Below are positions 44,374 to 52,794 of a stretch of DNA of 64,000 nt, piece by piece. The DNA is taken from positions 248,001 to 312,000 of the forward strand of contig NZ_LTAX01000001.1 of the NCBI RefSeq assembly GCF_001639745.1, given 5' to 3'. The notes beneath the pieces were generated by a model that saw only the letters and a program-made list of their open reading frames with translations, was not told the DNA's origin and searched no databases. Within the stretch, counting starts at the first letter, position 1. Each line of letters starts with the position of its first letter. The stretch is from Marinomonas gallaica (lineage in GTDB: Bacteria; Pseudomonadota; Gammaproteobacteria; Pseudomonadales; Marinomonadaceae). The position numbers and the translations under genes are program-made.

Positions 44374-44721
44374 TTATATTTTAGGCAAAAATTGACTGAT
44401 ATTCAGCGTATGGCTATTGCCTAACCATGATGCCCCCTGAGTATGGTCAAATAATGCGTCGCCACTTAAAGGGTGGAACAATACATCCAAGTTCTGTCGA
44501 TGGTAAATCAACCATGGGAGAACTCGGTCAAACAGATGCGCAGAAAATGTGATTTGTACACTCCACATGGGGTGAGGTCCAACTTTTTTCTGATGAAAAC
44601 GCCCTATTGTCACATCATATTGATCGGCTAATTGCTGTGTAATATGCTGTGCGGTTTCAAGTCCAGCTTGATCGTTGTAATAAAGATGGGCATGGTATTC
44701 TTTTATATCTTCTACTCTCAT
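44374..44721 (-). CDS. DOPA 4,5-dioxygenase family protein
   Basis: 115 residues. The two conserved regions of the DOPA-dioxygenase family (PF08883) are clear: YHAHLYYN near the N-terminus, VGPHPMWSVQITF in the middle, and LDVLFHPLSGDALFDHTQGASWLG with further His. Bacterial members are small cytoplasmic proteins of unproven substrate; fungal and plant relatives open the DOPA ring. It is monocistronic between slyD and the divergent CrbS-like kinase. Confidence 0.88.
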   Translation of the reverse strand: MRVEDIKEYHAHLYYNDQAGLETAQHITQQLADQYDVTIGRFHQKKVGPHPMWSVQITFSAHLFDRVLPWLIYHRQNLDVLFHPLSGDALFDHTQGASWLGNSHTLNISQFLPKI

Positions 44722-44917
44722 AAGAGGGTTTACCTATCCATTATCTAGTGTTGGTAACATGCTACCACTCTATAAAAATGAAATAGACTAGAGCCAAAGA
44801 AAAACACCGTTTCATCAGGTGAAATACTCCACTCAAGACCAATGTCTAAAGGCAAGCCCTGCCCGCTGTGCTAAATTAAGCCTCATATTCTTTAGTTAAC
44901 AGTATAAGAGTGCCTGC

Positions 44918-47900
44918 ATGACGGCTTTTTGGGTTTTACTCGCCATCCTCTACATATTAGGGCTGTTCTGGATTGCCAATTGGGGCGACAAAGACAGCCC
45001 TATTGCGAGACGCTTTACTCGCCACCCACTGGTCTACAGCCTTTCTCTGGCGATTTACTGTACCGCTTGGACGTTTTATGGTGCCATCGGTGAAGCGACA
45101 CGCTCAGGCTGGAGCTATTTACCTATTTTACTTGGCCCGATATTGCTCTACCTCTTTGGCTTTGGTCTTCTACGTAAAATGATCTTCGTAAGCCGTCGGC
45201 AAAACATCACCTCCATTGCGGACTTTATCTCATCACGTTATGGGAAACGTCCACTGACCGCGCCTGTCGTCATTTTAATCTGTATGTTAGCGGTGATCCC
45301 ATACATCGCACTGCAACTTAAAGCGATCGGATCTAACTTTGCTTTATTCGTAAACCAAGACGAAAGTTCGGCAAGTTTAGTCGTGTTTGTCGCGACGGTG
45401 CTAATTGGCGTTTTCGCCATGTTGTTTGGTACGCGTAAAGTAGAAGTGACCGAATATCGCTCCGGTATGATGCTAGCGATTGGCAGTGAGTCTTTATTCA
45501 AGCTTACGGCCATCATCGCAGTGGGAATGGTGGCTATTTTTGCGGTACCTCACGACTCATTTAACGCATTTTTCGCCTCAGCTGATTTAAAGGTATGGGA
45601 CACAGGCACCCTCTTTTCCTTTCCATTCCTAATGCAAACCGCAATGGCTGCCGCTGCCGTCATTTGCTTACCACGACAATTTCATGTCACCGTGGTGGAT
45701 CACCAGAACGATAAACAATCTAAAACCGCTCGTTGGGTGTTTCCACTCTATTTACTGATTTTTGCCGTGCTAATCCCTCCGATTGCGATTGTCGGTCAGA
45801 GTATTTTTAGTAGCGATATAAACGGTGATACTTATGTCATTCAACTGGCACTAGAGTCAGAAAACCTTCCTTTACAAATGCTGATGTTTTTAGGGGGCAT
45901 GTCTGCAACCACTGCGATGGTGATCATCGCCACCTTCGCTTTGAGCATTATGATCAGTAACGATGTAATCCTACCTTTAATGTTGGCACGCAATAAAAAC
46001 CAACGCCAATCGCTACCAACGTACAATCGACGAATTTTACTTATTCGCCGAATCGCTATGCTGGGCATTCTGGCTTTGTCATTTGTGTATTATCAAGAAA
46101 TGGCGAACAGTGAATCCTTAGCCAGTACGGGGTTAATCGCATTCTCATTGGTATTTCAGCTGGTACCGGCAGTCATTGGTGGACTGTACTGGAAACGAGG
46201 GCATGCATACGGTGTTTATACTGGGTTAACGCTTGGTTTCCTTTGTTGGTTCTTGTGGATGCTTCTGCCCATTACTGGCGGCAGCGACATGTCCTTAGGC
46301 AATTACAACTCTCGTTCCGAGTTAATTAGCTACGGGGCTCTGATCAGTTTAATTGCAAACATCATCGGCTATGTCATAGGGTCACTGTTAGCGAACGAAC
46401 GTTTAGTCGACCGTATCCAAGCCACTGCGTTTGTTACGCCTACGTCGGAAGTCGAAAGCCGTTTCTTCAAGCCTAAAAGCAAAGCCACCAACGGCGACTT
46501 ATTTGTTCTGCTAGAAACCTTCCTTGGCCAGCAAAAATGCGCTGAGGTAATCAGTAGCTTTAAGCAAAACTATAACGAAGAGCCACTTGCTAACCAGCTC
46601 CCTACTAGGCTATTTATCGAGTACTGTGAACGTGTTCTCGGCGGCGTCTTAGGCGGCTCTTCAGCGCGAACCATTATTAACTCACTATTGGTCGACAAGC
46701 AGATCAAAGTTGAAGAAATGGTGACCTATCTAGATGAAGCCACACAAGCGATTCAGTTTAACCAAAATCTTTTGTTTATCTCCCTAGATAACCTTGATCA
46801 TGGAATCAGCGTTGTGGATAAAGAACTGCGAATGGTCGCTTGGAACAAAACCTATATGTCACTTTACCCCTACCCTGAAGGCATGCTGAAAATAGGTTTA
46901 CCCGTCGAAGAGCTTATTCGTTTTAACGCCGTTAATGGCGAATGCGGCGTCGGCAATATTGAAGAGCTGGTCAATAAACGCTTGGAACATCTACGCAAAG
47001 GCACAGGACACCGATTCTTACGTCGCCGAGCCAATGGTCGCGTCATCGAAATGGTAGGAAATCCTCTACCTAACGGTGGGTTTGTGACCAGTTTTACCGA
47101 TGTCACCGAGCACATTGAAAGCCAGCAAGCGCTAAAAGATGCCAACATCGATCTTGAAAAGCGAGTCGTCGCGCGCACCCAAGAAGTTCAAGGTATCAAT
47201 CACGAACTCAGACAAGAAATCGACCGTCGTGGGCAAGCTGAACAAGAGCTGATGTCCGCTAAAGCTGAAGCGGAACGAGCCAATGCGTCAAAAACAGAGT
47301 TTTTGGCATTGGCCAGTCACGATATTCTGCAACCTTTAAATGCTGCAAAATTGTATCTAGGCGCTTTGCAAGACAGTCATGTTTCTGCCGATTTCGCCAA
47401 AACGTTACATAAATTAGGTGACTCTCTAGAATCGACCGAAACCTTGATTTCAACACTGTTAGAAATCGCTCGCCTTGATCAAGGCGCGATCAAACCGGCT
47501 TTAACAGATTGCGATATTCAACCGATTATTGAGCCAATTATTGCAGAGTTTGGTGTCATTGCAGAAAGCAAAGGTTTGCACTTAGGCACTCACCTGCGTC
47601 CGTGTCGCGTTCACAGTGACCCGATCTATTTGCGCCGTATTATTCAAAATTTTGTATCTAATGCCGTTAAATACACCGAATCAGGTCGTGTATTAATCTC
47701 TGTTCGCCCAACCAAGGACCATGTCCGTATTCAAGTGTGGGACACCGGTGTTGGCATTCCTGAAAGCGAACAAGCAAAAGTATTTGATGATTTCTACCGT
47801 TGGGAAAATAACCGCGAGCCAGGTATGGGACTAGGGCTTGGATTAGTCCGACGGATGCAAAAACTGCTGGGGGTCTCTACGAACGTACGCTCAACGCCAC

Positions 47901-48385
47901 ACAGAGGTAGCTGCTTTACTATTTTAGTTCCTAAAGCTCGTCATGCGGCCAAACCCAAACACAAAGAAACCGTGGTGCCACTGACCACCATCAATAAAGC
48001 ATTGGCCATGTGCCACATTTGGTGTATTGACGATGACCCAAACAACCTAGAAGCCATGACGACTTTACTCGACAAATGGCATTGTACCTACCGTACATTC
48101 AGTCGCTATGAAACAGCTCTAGTAAACGAAGAAGATATGATCCCCGAACTGTTGCTAATGGATTATCAACTGAATGACGGCAACGACGGAATTGAATTGA
48201 TTGAACGCTTACGTCAACGCTTTAAGCGAGACATTCCTGCTGTTCTTATTACCGCGGTCAGGACGGATGAGCTGGCACAAACTTGCGCCGAGAAAAATAT
48301 TGCGTATATGCCAAAACCAGCAAAGCCCGCAAAATTGCGAGCTTTGGTTCAGCATATTATTACTCAGCGAGGTCAAGCTGACTAA
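44918..48385 (+). CDS. crbS: SSF-domain hybrid sensor histidine kinase (CrbS/MxtR-like)
   Basis: 1155 residues. Residues ~1-500 are a 13-helix sodium:solute-symporter domain (AIYCTAWTFYGAIGEATRSGW; ALQLKAIGSNFALFV). A linker (~510-600, STAC-like) and a PAS-like segment (DHGISVVDKELRMVAWNKTYMSLY) precede a coiled coil, HisKA with phospho-acceptor H801 in ASHDILQPLNAAK, HATPase (VSNAVKYTESG; GVGIPE; GMGLGLGLV) and a C-terminal receiver with D1082 in LLMDYQLNDGNDG. This architecture is CrbS in Vibrio and MxtR in Pseudomonas, which drive acs through CrbR/ErdR. A CrbR-like gene and acs are 30 kb away. Whether the SSF part still transports is unknown. Confidence 0.9.
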   Translation: MTAFWVLLAILYILGLFWIANWGDKDSPIARRFTRHPLVYSLSLAIYCTAWTFYGAIGEATRSGWSYLPILLGPILLYLFGFGLLRKMIFVSRRQNITSIADFISSRYGKRPLTAPVVILICMLAVIPYIALQLKAIGSNFALFVNQDESSASLVVFVATVLIGVFAMLFGTRKVEVTEYRSGMMLAIGSESLFKLTAIIAVGMVAIFAVPHDSFNAFFASADLKVWDTGTLFSFPFLMQTAMAAAAVICLPRQFHVTVVDHQNDKQSKTARWVFPLYLLIFAVLIPPIAIVGQSIFSSDINGDTYVIQLALESENLPLQMLMFLGGMSATTAMVIIATFALSIMISNDVILPLMLARNKNQRQSLPTYNRRILLIRRIAMLGILALSFVYYQEMANSESLASTGLIAFSLVFQLVPAVIGGLYWKRGHAYGVYTGLTLGFLCWFLWMLLPITGGSDMSLGNYNSRSELISYGALISLIANIIGYVIGSLLANERLVDRIQATAFVTPTSEVESRFFKPKSKATNGDLFVLLETFLGQQKCAEVISSFKQNYNEEPLANQLPTRLFIEYCERVLGGVLGGSSARTIINSLLVDKQIKVEEMVTYLDEATQAIQFNQNLLFISLDNLDHGISVVDKELRMVAWNKTYMSLYPYPEGMLKIGLPVEELIRFNAVNGECGVGNIEELVNKRLEHLRKGTGHRFLRRRANGRVIEMVGNPLPNGGFVTSFTDVTEHIESQQALKDANIDLEKRVVARTQEVQGINHELRQEIDRRGQAEQELMSAKAEAERANASKTEFLALASHDILQPLNAAKLYLGALQDSHVSADFAKTLHKLGDSLESTETLISTLLEIARLDQGAIKPALTDCDIQPIIEPIIAEFGVIAESKGLHLGTHLRPCRVHSDPIYLRRIIQNFVSNAVKYTESGRVLISVRPTKDHVRIQVWDTGVGIPESEQAKVFDDFYRWENNREPGMGLGLGLVRRMQKLLGVSTNVRSTPHRGSCFTILVPKARHAAKPKHKETVVPLTTINKALAMCHIWCIDDDPNNLEAMTTLLDKWHCTYRTFSRYETALVNEEDMIPELLLMDYQLNDGNDGIELIERLRQRFKRDIPAVLITAVRTDELAQTCAEKNIAYMPKPAKPAKLRALVQHIITQRGQAD

Positions 48386-49014
48386 GCTTGGCTATGAGGA
48401 GGCGTTAACCCACAGCCACGTAGAATAATGTCACTTAAGGTATTTCCGACACGTTCTAGATCTGTCTCTTCGTATCGCTCTTTGCCCGTTAAGGCCAAAA
48501 TCTGAGCTTCGAAGTCTGCATAATGCTGCGTTGTCGACCAAATCATAAAGATGAGTGCTGTGGGCTCAACCTTGCGCATTTTTCCTGATTCAATCCACTG
48601 CTCGATAACCCCCACACGCGATTGCAGCCATGGGCGTAGATCTTCTTTAAGGTAGTCGCCAATGTATTGCGCCCCCTGAATCACTTCTTGAGCAAAAATA
48701 CGTGATGAGCGGCCGTTCTCAAAGCTTTGACGCAACTTAGTACGAATGAACCCATCTAATACAATGGCAGGATCGTCCTCAGCCGTTGCTTTATCGAATA
48801 AATCATTCCAACTGTCGGCAATGTTGTTCAACACCTGCTTGTATAGGTTTGCTTTAGAATGAAAGTAATAAACAATATTGGGCTTTGGCAATCCCGCACG
48901 TTCGGCGATATGCTGCAGACTCGCACCACCAAAACCTTTCAGACCAAATTCAATTTCAGCCGCTTCTAATATACGCGAAAACACTTCTTCGCGGTTGGCT
49001 TGACGCTTACTCAT
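48382..49014 (-). CDS. TetR-family regulator (RutR-like)
   Basis: 210 residues. N-terminal TetR helix-turn-helix (AAEIEFGLKGFGGASLQHIAERAGLPKPNIVYYFHSKANLYKQVL) and a C-terminal ligand domain containing ALIFMIWSTTQHYADFEAQI, the RutR-type signature (E. coli RutR senses pyrimidines). No rut genes are nearby, so its ligand and targets are unknown. It is last in a leftward run rsuA-DUF2750-HutZ-like-TetR with gaps of 21-29 bp. The stop overlaps the crbS stop by 4 bp. Confidence 0.88.
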   Translation of the reverse strand: MSKRQANREEVFSRILEAAEIEFGLKGFGGASLQHIAERAGLPKPNIVYYFHSKANLYKQVLNNIADSWNDLFDKATAEDDPAIVLDGFIRTKLRQSFENGRSSRIFAQEVIQGAQYIGDYLKEDLRPWLQSRVGVIEQWIESGKMRKVEPTALIFMIWSTTQHYADFEAQILALTGKERYEETDLERVGNTLSDIILRGCGLTPPHSQA

Positions 49015-49035
49015 GAGTATTCATATTCCTTCAAT

Positions 49036-49536
49036 TTATCCACGTATATGATCCAATTGATCCGATACAAGGGAATTTGGCGCCAGCTCATAGGCCCGAC
49101 CAAAACCTTTAACAAAACGTCCGCAGTGCGGCGTTAGTTTAAACATTTGAAAATCGCCTAGCTGTAGTAGCTGAACCACGATATCACCATGACGTTGCAC
49201 TAATGCGTCGCCGATAATCGCCCAGCGTTTATCGTTTCGCATCACTGTACTAACCGCCATGTCATACTGTAGGCGCCTTCTGGCGTATACTGTATCGCAT
49301 TCCGACTCATCATCAATGATCAAGACCGACGCTTTTTGTGCTTTTCTTAGGGCTGCTGTATGAAGCGCTAAAGCACTCACTAAAATGTACAGTGAGTTTT
49401 CATAAGCGACAAATGGCGAATAGGAAGCAATTGGCGACCCATTCTCATCCACCACCGCCAACATCAGAGATTGTTTGGCTTCCAGAAATAAAGAGATCTC
49501 TTGTTCAAGCTCACTGGCTAAGCGCTGATTTTTCAC
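49036..49536 (-). CDS. HutZ/HugZ-like haem-utilisation protein (PNPOx split-barrel fold)
   Basis: 166 residues with the flavin-reductase-like split barrel (SLMLAVVDENGSPIASYSPFVAY; LYILVSALALHTAALRKAQKASVLIIDDES) and the C-terminal LTPHCGRFVKGFGRAYEL that marks HutZ/HugZ proteins, which bind haem and help release its iron. Length is like V. cholerae HutZ. A Fur-like site lies ahead of the first gene of this run, which fits iron control. No haem transporter genes are in the window. Confidence 0.78.
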   Translation of the reverse strand: MKNQRLASELEQEISLFLEAKQSLMLAVVDENGSPIASYSPFVAYENSLYILVSALALHTAALRKAQKASVLIIDDESECDTVYARRRLQYDMAVSTVMRNDKRWAIIGDALVQRHGDIVVQLLQLGDFQMFKLTPHCGRFVKGFGRAYELAPNSLVSDQLDHIRG

Positions 49537-49565
49537 TCTTCCCTCACTGTACTACATCGTTAAAT

Positions 49566-49943
49566 TTACGCGTTAGCTAACAATGCTTTCAAATCTGCTG
49601 CGGTGGTTAGCTTGCCTTCGTCCTCAATATTTGGAAAAACGGCTAACGTAATGTTGTCTTGCTCTAAGCTCGGCAGCCACATGCTTAGAAACGTTTCTAA
49701 CGAGACTTCCACTGGTTCACAGTCATCCCATTCTTCTACCGCCCATTGCGCCGCAAAATCCGCATCTGGCCAAACCATCACACAGTCGCCATCATCGGTT
49801 TCGACCATGACAAAGCCTTCTTCGTTACTCAAACTCCAGACGACTTTGCTTTGATTGACGCTGTTAACAAAATACTCAAGACGCACATCGTCAGGAGATG
49901 CCAAAAGCTGAATTCGTTGATCTAGGCTCAGTTCTTCGCTCAT
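49566..49943 (-). CDS. DUF2750 protein
   Basis: 125 residues, highly acidic, soluble. The family pattern is clear: RLEYFVNSVNQSKVVWSLSNEEGFVMVETDDGDCVMVWPDADFAAQWA and VSLETFLSMWLPSLEQDNITLAVFPN. DUF2750 proteins have no known function; they resemble immunity or SMI1/SUKH-size proteins in acidity but I see no toxin beside it. It lies between rsuA and the HutZ-like gene, 24 and 29 bp from each. Confidence 0.85.
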   Translation of the reverse strand: MSEELSLDQRIQLLASPDDVRLEYFVNSVNQSKVVWSLSNEEGFVMVETDDGDCVMVWPDADFAAQWAVEEWDDCEPVEVSLETFLSMWLPSLEQDNITLAVFPNIEDEGKLTTAADLKALLANA

Positions 49944-49967
49944 GTTTAATTCTCTATATTCGACAGT

Positions 49968-50681
49968 TTAAAATAACGCAACTTCTGCTTCGGTTAACGA
50001 GCGGTACTGACCCTCAGCTACATCCGCTACAGTTACAGTGGCAATGGCTTCACGATGTAATCGTTCTACACGATTGCCAGTAGCAGCCAGCATTCGTTTC
50101 ACTTGGTGATATTTGCCTTCGGTAATACTGAGCAAAATCTCATGGCTTGATACGCGCTCAGCCACAGCAGGCTTAGTCAAACCTTCTTCGTTATTCAGCT
50201 GAACACCTTTGCTTAACATTTCAAGATCGGCGTCCGTCACTTCGTCTATTGTCCAAACACGGTACTGTTTAGCACAATCGCTTTTCGGGGACGTAATGCG
50301 ATGCAACCACTGACCATCTGTTGTCAGCAACAACAGACCTGTGGTGTCCATGTCTAATCGTCCGACAACACGTAAGTCTTTTTGCTCATGGGTTTCGATC
50401 AAATCAAGCACGACAGGATGTTCGCCGTCTTCAGTAGCGCACACGTACCCTGCAGGTTTATTAAGTAAGAAGTATTTTTCTTGGGGCCATGCCAAACGTT
50501 TATCTCGTAAAAAGATCTCATCCGTCTGTTGTACAGAGTGGTTGGCTTTTTTTATTTCAACACCATTAACTGTCACATTTCCTTTGCCAATTAATACTTT
50601 GGCTTCTTTACGGGACAAGCCCAATGTGTGGGAAACATAGAAATCTAGGCGCACGATGGCATCTGAAAAAGATTTTGACAT
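49968..50681 (-). CDS. rsuA: 16S rRNA pseudouridine(516) synthase
   Basis: 237 residues. An S4 RNA-binding domain (RLDFYVSHTLGLSRKEAKVLIGKGNVTVNG) precedes the pseudouridine-synthase core with YFLLNKPAGYVCATED and the catalytic Asp in VGRLDMDTTGLLLLTTDG. The KYHQVKRMLAATGNRVERLHR segment is typical of RsuA/RluB/E/F; S4 form and length favour RsuA. It is first in a four-gene leftward run, behind a Fur-like palindrome about 105 bp upstream. Confidence 0.9.
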   Translation of the reverse strand: MSKSFSDAIVRLDFYVSHTLGLSRKEAKVLIGKGNVTVNGVEIKKANHSVQQTDEIFLRDKRLAWPQEKYFLLNKPAGYVCATEDGEHPVVLDLIETHEQKDLRVVGRLDMDTTGLLLLTTDGQWLHRITSPKSDCAKQYRVWTIDEVTDADLEMLSKGVQLNNEEGLTKPAVAERVSSHEILLSITEGKYHQVKRMLAATGNRVERLHREAIATVTVADVAEGQYRSLTEAEVALF

Positions 50682-50784
50682 ATATTTTTTGGCTGGCTCA
50701 TTTGATTGGTAAAAGACGTCCTAATAAGACACGCAAATAAGCCATAAAGCAGAGGAAAGTACGACGTTGCGGGCCTTTAGGGCA

Positions 50785-50799
50785 TGATGATAATCATAC
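50785..50799. promoter_or_regulatory. Fur-like site upstream of the rsuA-HutZ-like unit
   Basis: TGATGATAATCATAC matches the 7-1-7 Fur consensus TGATAATnATTATCA at 10 of 14 positions and contains the perfect palindrome ATGATAATCAT. It lies about 105 bp ahead of rsuA; the unit includes a HutZ/HugZ-like gene. Confidence 0.5.
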
Positions 50800-50840
50800 C
50801 TGACCCGCACCGTTTAAGAAATGGAGATTCTAGATCGTTA

Positions 50841-51458
50841 TTAGAAGGAAACGCTGTAACGACCCGGTTTGTGGTTCATGACCAACATAAAGTTAAGCAC
50901 AATCGCACCCAGCACTGAAATCGCAATCAACGAAATATCGACGACGAAAATGGACATCAAAACGACTGAACAATCGACGGCCATCATGAATTTACCAATC
51001 GGCACACCACGAGTTTGGAATAAGTAACGCGCTAGGATATTCAATCCTCCCAAGCTTGCATTATGACGAAACAACATCACAAACCCGACACCAATCAAAA
51101 AACCGCCTGCAATGGAGGCATAAATTGGGTTGATATCATTCAAATGCAAAAACATCGGCGTGATATCAGAAAATACCGAAACGAGGAACACAGCGGCAAA
51201 CGTCTTTAACGTAAATTCCCAACCAATACGGCGGATCGATAACCAATAGAAAGGTAAATTGATCACAAAGAAAATCTGGCCAAATGAAAACGATGTCAAA
51301 TAGTTTAGCAAAAATGCGATCCCTGCCGTACCGCCCGTCAAAAGCCCAACTTGCGTATAAAAATTAATGCCTAGAGCAATCATCAAGGTACCGGCAATGA
51401 TTGCTTGCGCATCTTCTAAAAAAGTATGGCGCTTGATATCAGACACAGCCACAGACAT
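50841..51458 (-). CDS. YitT-family membrane protein (DUF161)
   Basis: 205 residues with five to six transmembrane segments. GTLMIALGINFYTQVGLLTGGTAGIAFLLNYLT and GFVMLFRHNASLGGLNILARYL are the paired YitT repeats. It is the short form lacking the C-terminal DUF2179 domain of Bacillus YitT. Function is unknown. It is transcribed alone: an inverted repeat separates it from the upstream small-ORF unit and a Fur-like site separates it from rsuA. Confidence 0.88.
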   Translation of the reverse strand: MSVAVSDIKRHTFLEDAQAIIAGTLMIALGINFYTQVGLLTGGTAGIAFLLNYLTSFSFGQIFFVINLPFYWLSIRRIGWEFTLKTFAAVFLVSVFSDITPMFLHLNDINPIYASIAGGFLIGVGFVMLFRHNASLGGLNILARYLFQTRGVPIGKFMMAVDCSVVLMSIFVVDISLIAISVLGAIVLNFMLVMNHKPGRYSVSF

Positions 51459-51557
51459 ATAAACCTCACACTCAATAATTCTAATAAGCGTGTATTTTAG
51501 TCTTTGACATCGGTCTACTCTATGGGAGCAGCCTTTTTAAATAGATACATCGACCGT

Positions 51558-51581
51558 AAAGTGTCCATATTTATGGACACC
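51558..51581 (-). terminator. hairpin ending the Fur-box/24-residue-peptide unit
   Basis: GTGTCCATATTTATGGACAC is a perfect inverted repeat (9-2-9; as RNA an 8-bp stem with 4-base loop) starting one base after the small ORF's stop. Read leftward only TTT follows, so it may be a weak terminator; it could also be an operator for the YitT gene. Confidence 0.55.
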
Positions 51582-51656
51582 TTAAGAGCGCAGCAATGTC
51601 ATGATCAACAACAGCAGTATTCCGCCCAATGCCAGCATCAACAAATCAGTAACCAT
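51582..51656 (-). CDS. 24-residue single-pass membrane peptide
   Basis: An ATG ORF of 24 codons ending TAA, overlapping the last 11 bases of the upstream gene, with AGGGGAG immediately before the ATG, so translational coupling is likely. The peptide begins MVTDLLMLALGG, continues as an unbroken Leu/Ile/Met stretch and ends TLLRS: one transmembrane helix with a positive C-terminus. A hairpin follows the stop. The architecture resembles small membrane regulators, but I know no homologue. Coding status is inferred from arrangement alone. Confidence 0.5.
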   Translation of the reverse strand: MVTDLLMLALGGILLLLIMTLLRS

Positions 51657-52101
51657 AACTCCCCTGCCATACCGTTACAGTAGAGGCTTGCTGCTTAAGC
51701 CAATTAACACGATGAACCCGTTGAGCAACGGCCAGTTTATTGCCGTACGTCTGCTGAAATAACCCCCACTCAAAGCGAATATGATTCGCAACGTGGTCAA
51801 TCAATTGACGATGTTCTGGCAGGATATTGGGAGCAACAATGACACTTTGTAGAAAATGTACGCCGCGTTCAAAATAGTCGTTCGCCTGAAGCCATTCCTT
51901 CATTGAAATGGACACTTCAGCCAGACTCATATAACTGACAACCACCGCCGAAACGGCAGATTCCGCATCGAGCTGAAAATCGTCTTCAAAGGTAGCTTCA
52001 GCACAGGCTAAGGCTTTTTTACCCAATTCCTGTGCATCAACATAGTCTGCACGTGTATGTGCTTCATTTGCTTGTCGAGTTAAATGTTGCCAGTAAACCA
52101 T
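51646..52101 (-). CDS. TPR-like hypothetical protein behind Fur boxes
   Basis: 151 residues, helical. YWQHLTRQANEAHTRADYVDAQELGKKALACAE and VSYMSLAEVSISMKEWLQANDYFERGVHFL look like two tetratricopeptide-type helical pairs, followed by a long helix. No signal peptide. A very strong ribosome site (GGAGGGGG) precedes the ATG, and a good Fur-box match lies 21 bp upstream, suggesting iron-repressed expression. It resembles in size and layout the small helical proteins found in Fur-regulated fumC/sodA loci of pseudomonads (recollection, unverified). Confidence 0.65.
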   Translation of the reverse strand: MVYWQHLTRQANEAHTRADYVDAQELGKKALACAEATFEDDFQLDAESAVSAVVVSYMSLAEVSISMKEWLQANDYFERGVHFLQSVIVAPNILPEHRQLIDHVANHIRFEWGLFQQTYGNKLAVAQRVHRVNWLKQQASTVTVWQGSYGY

Positions 52102-52121
52102 AAGACTCCCCCTCCTTTAGA

Positions 52122-52136
52122 TAACAATGATTATCA
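52122..52136. promoter_or_regulatory. Fur box in front of the TPR-like gene
   Basis: TAACAATGATTATCA matches TGATAATnATTATCA at 12 of 14 positions, 21 bp upstream of the leftward start codon, overlapping the likely promoter. Confidence 0.65.
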
Positions 52137-52164
52137 TCTACAGGATAAAGAAAGTCCACACAAA

Positions 52165-52179
52165 TGAGAAAGATTCTCA
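52165..52179. promoter_or_regulatory. second Fur-like box
   Basis: TGAGAAAGATTCTCA matches the 7-1-7 Fur consensus at 11 of 14 positions and is a perfect 6-3-6 inverted repeat. It sits 28 bp from the first box, between the cobO stop and the TPR-like gene. Confidence 0.55.
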
Positions 52180-52181
52180 AA

Positions 52182-52793
52182 CTACCATTCAATTCCCGGT
52201 TGCGCTTTGACGCCATGCTCAAACGCGTGACGCTCGTTCGCAATTTTACTATGTGTATCAACACTATCGAGTAGCTCACGCGGTGCTGTCCGCCCAGTCA
52301 TCATCACATTCTGATGCGCTGGTCGATGAGCAAGCGCTTGCACTAAGTCTGCCGCATTTAAGTAGCCGTACTTGTACATATAAGTAATTTCATCTAACAA
52401 AACAAAATGCACCTCTGGGTTAGACAACGCTTGCTGCGCGACCTCCCATGCTTGATTAGCCGCTTTCTGCTCAAGCTCAGGATCACGTGTTTCCCAAGTA
52501 AAGCCGTGGCCCATCACATGAAAGTCTACTTGCGGGTGCTGGCCAAAAAACAATTGCTCGCCGGTTTCTTTGCGACCTTTGATAAACTGCACAACTGTGG
52601 CTTTTTGACCATGACCAAGGGAACGCGCCATGGTACCAAACGCACTGGAGCTTTTGCCTTTACCGTTGCCTGTCAGAAGAATGCTGACACCGCGCTCTTG
52701 TGTTGCAGCAGCAATCTTTTTATCGACCACTTCTTTTTTCTTTAAGCGCTTAGCCATCTCGATGTCTGCTAGCTGTTCTGGTGTTCTCTCCAT
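52182..52793 (-). CDS. cobO: cob(I)yrinic acid a,c-diamide adenosyltransferase
   Basis: 203 residues of the CobA/CobO/BtuR type. The Walker A GNGKGKSSSAFG, FHVMGHGFTWETRD and FVLLDEITYMYKYGYL are the family marks. It attaches the 5'-deoxyadenosyl group to the corrin cobalt. The ORF begins 1 bp after the TRIC gene stop, so it belongs to the cobT-cobS-cobC-TRIC-cobO unit. Confidence 0.95.
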   Translation of the reverse strand: MERTPEQLADIEMAKRLKKKEVVDKKIAAATQERGVSILLTGNGKGKSSSAFGTMARSLGHGQKATVVQFIKGRKETGEQLFFGQHPQVDFHVMGHGFTWETRDPELEQKAANQAWEVAQQALSNPEVHFVLLDEITYMYKYGYLNAADLVQALAHRPAHQNVMMTGRTAPRELLDSVDTHSKIANERHAFEHGVKAQPGIEW

Positions 52794-52794
52794 T

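Noticed and set aside
44129-44395. 88-residue ORF opposite the slyD start and intergenic region
   Set aside because: No ribosome site and no recognisable sequence; it spans the slyD promoter.
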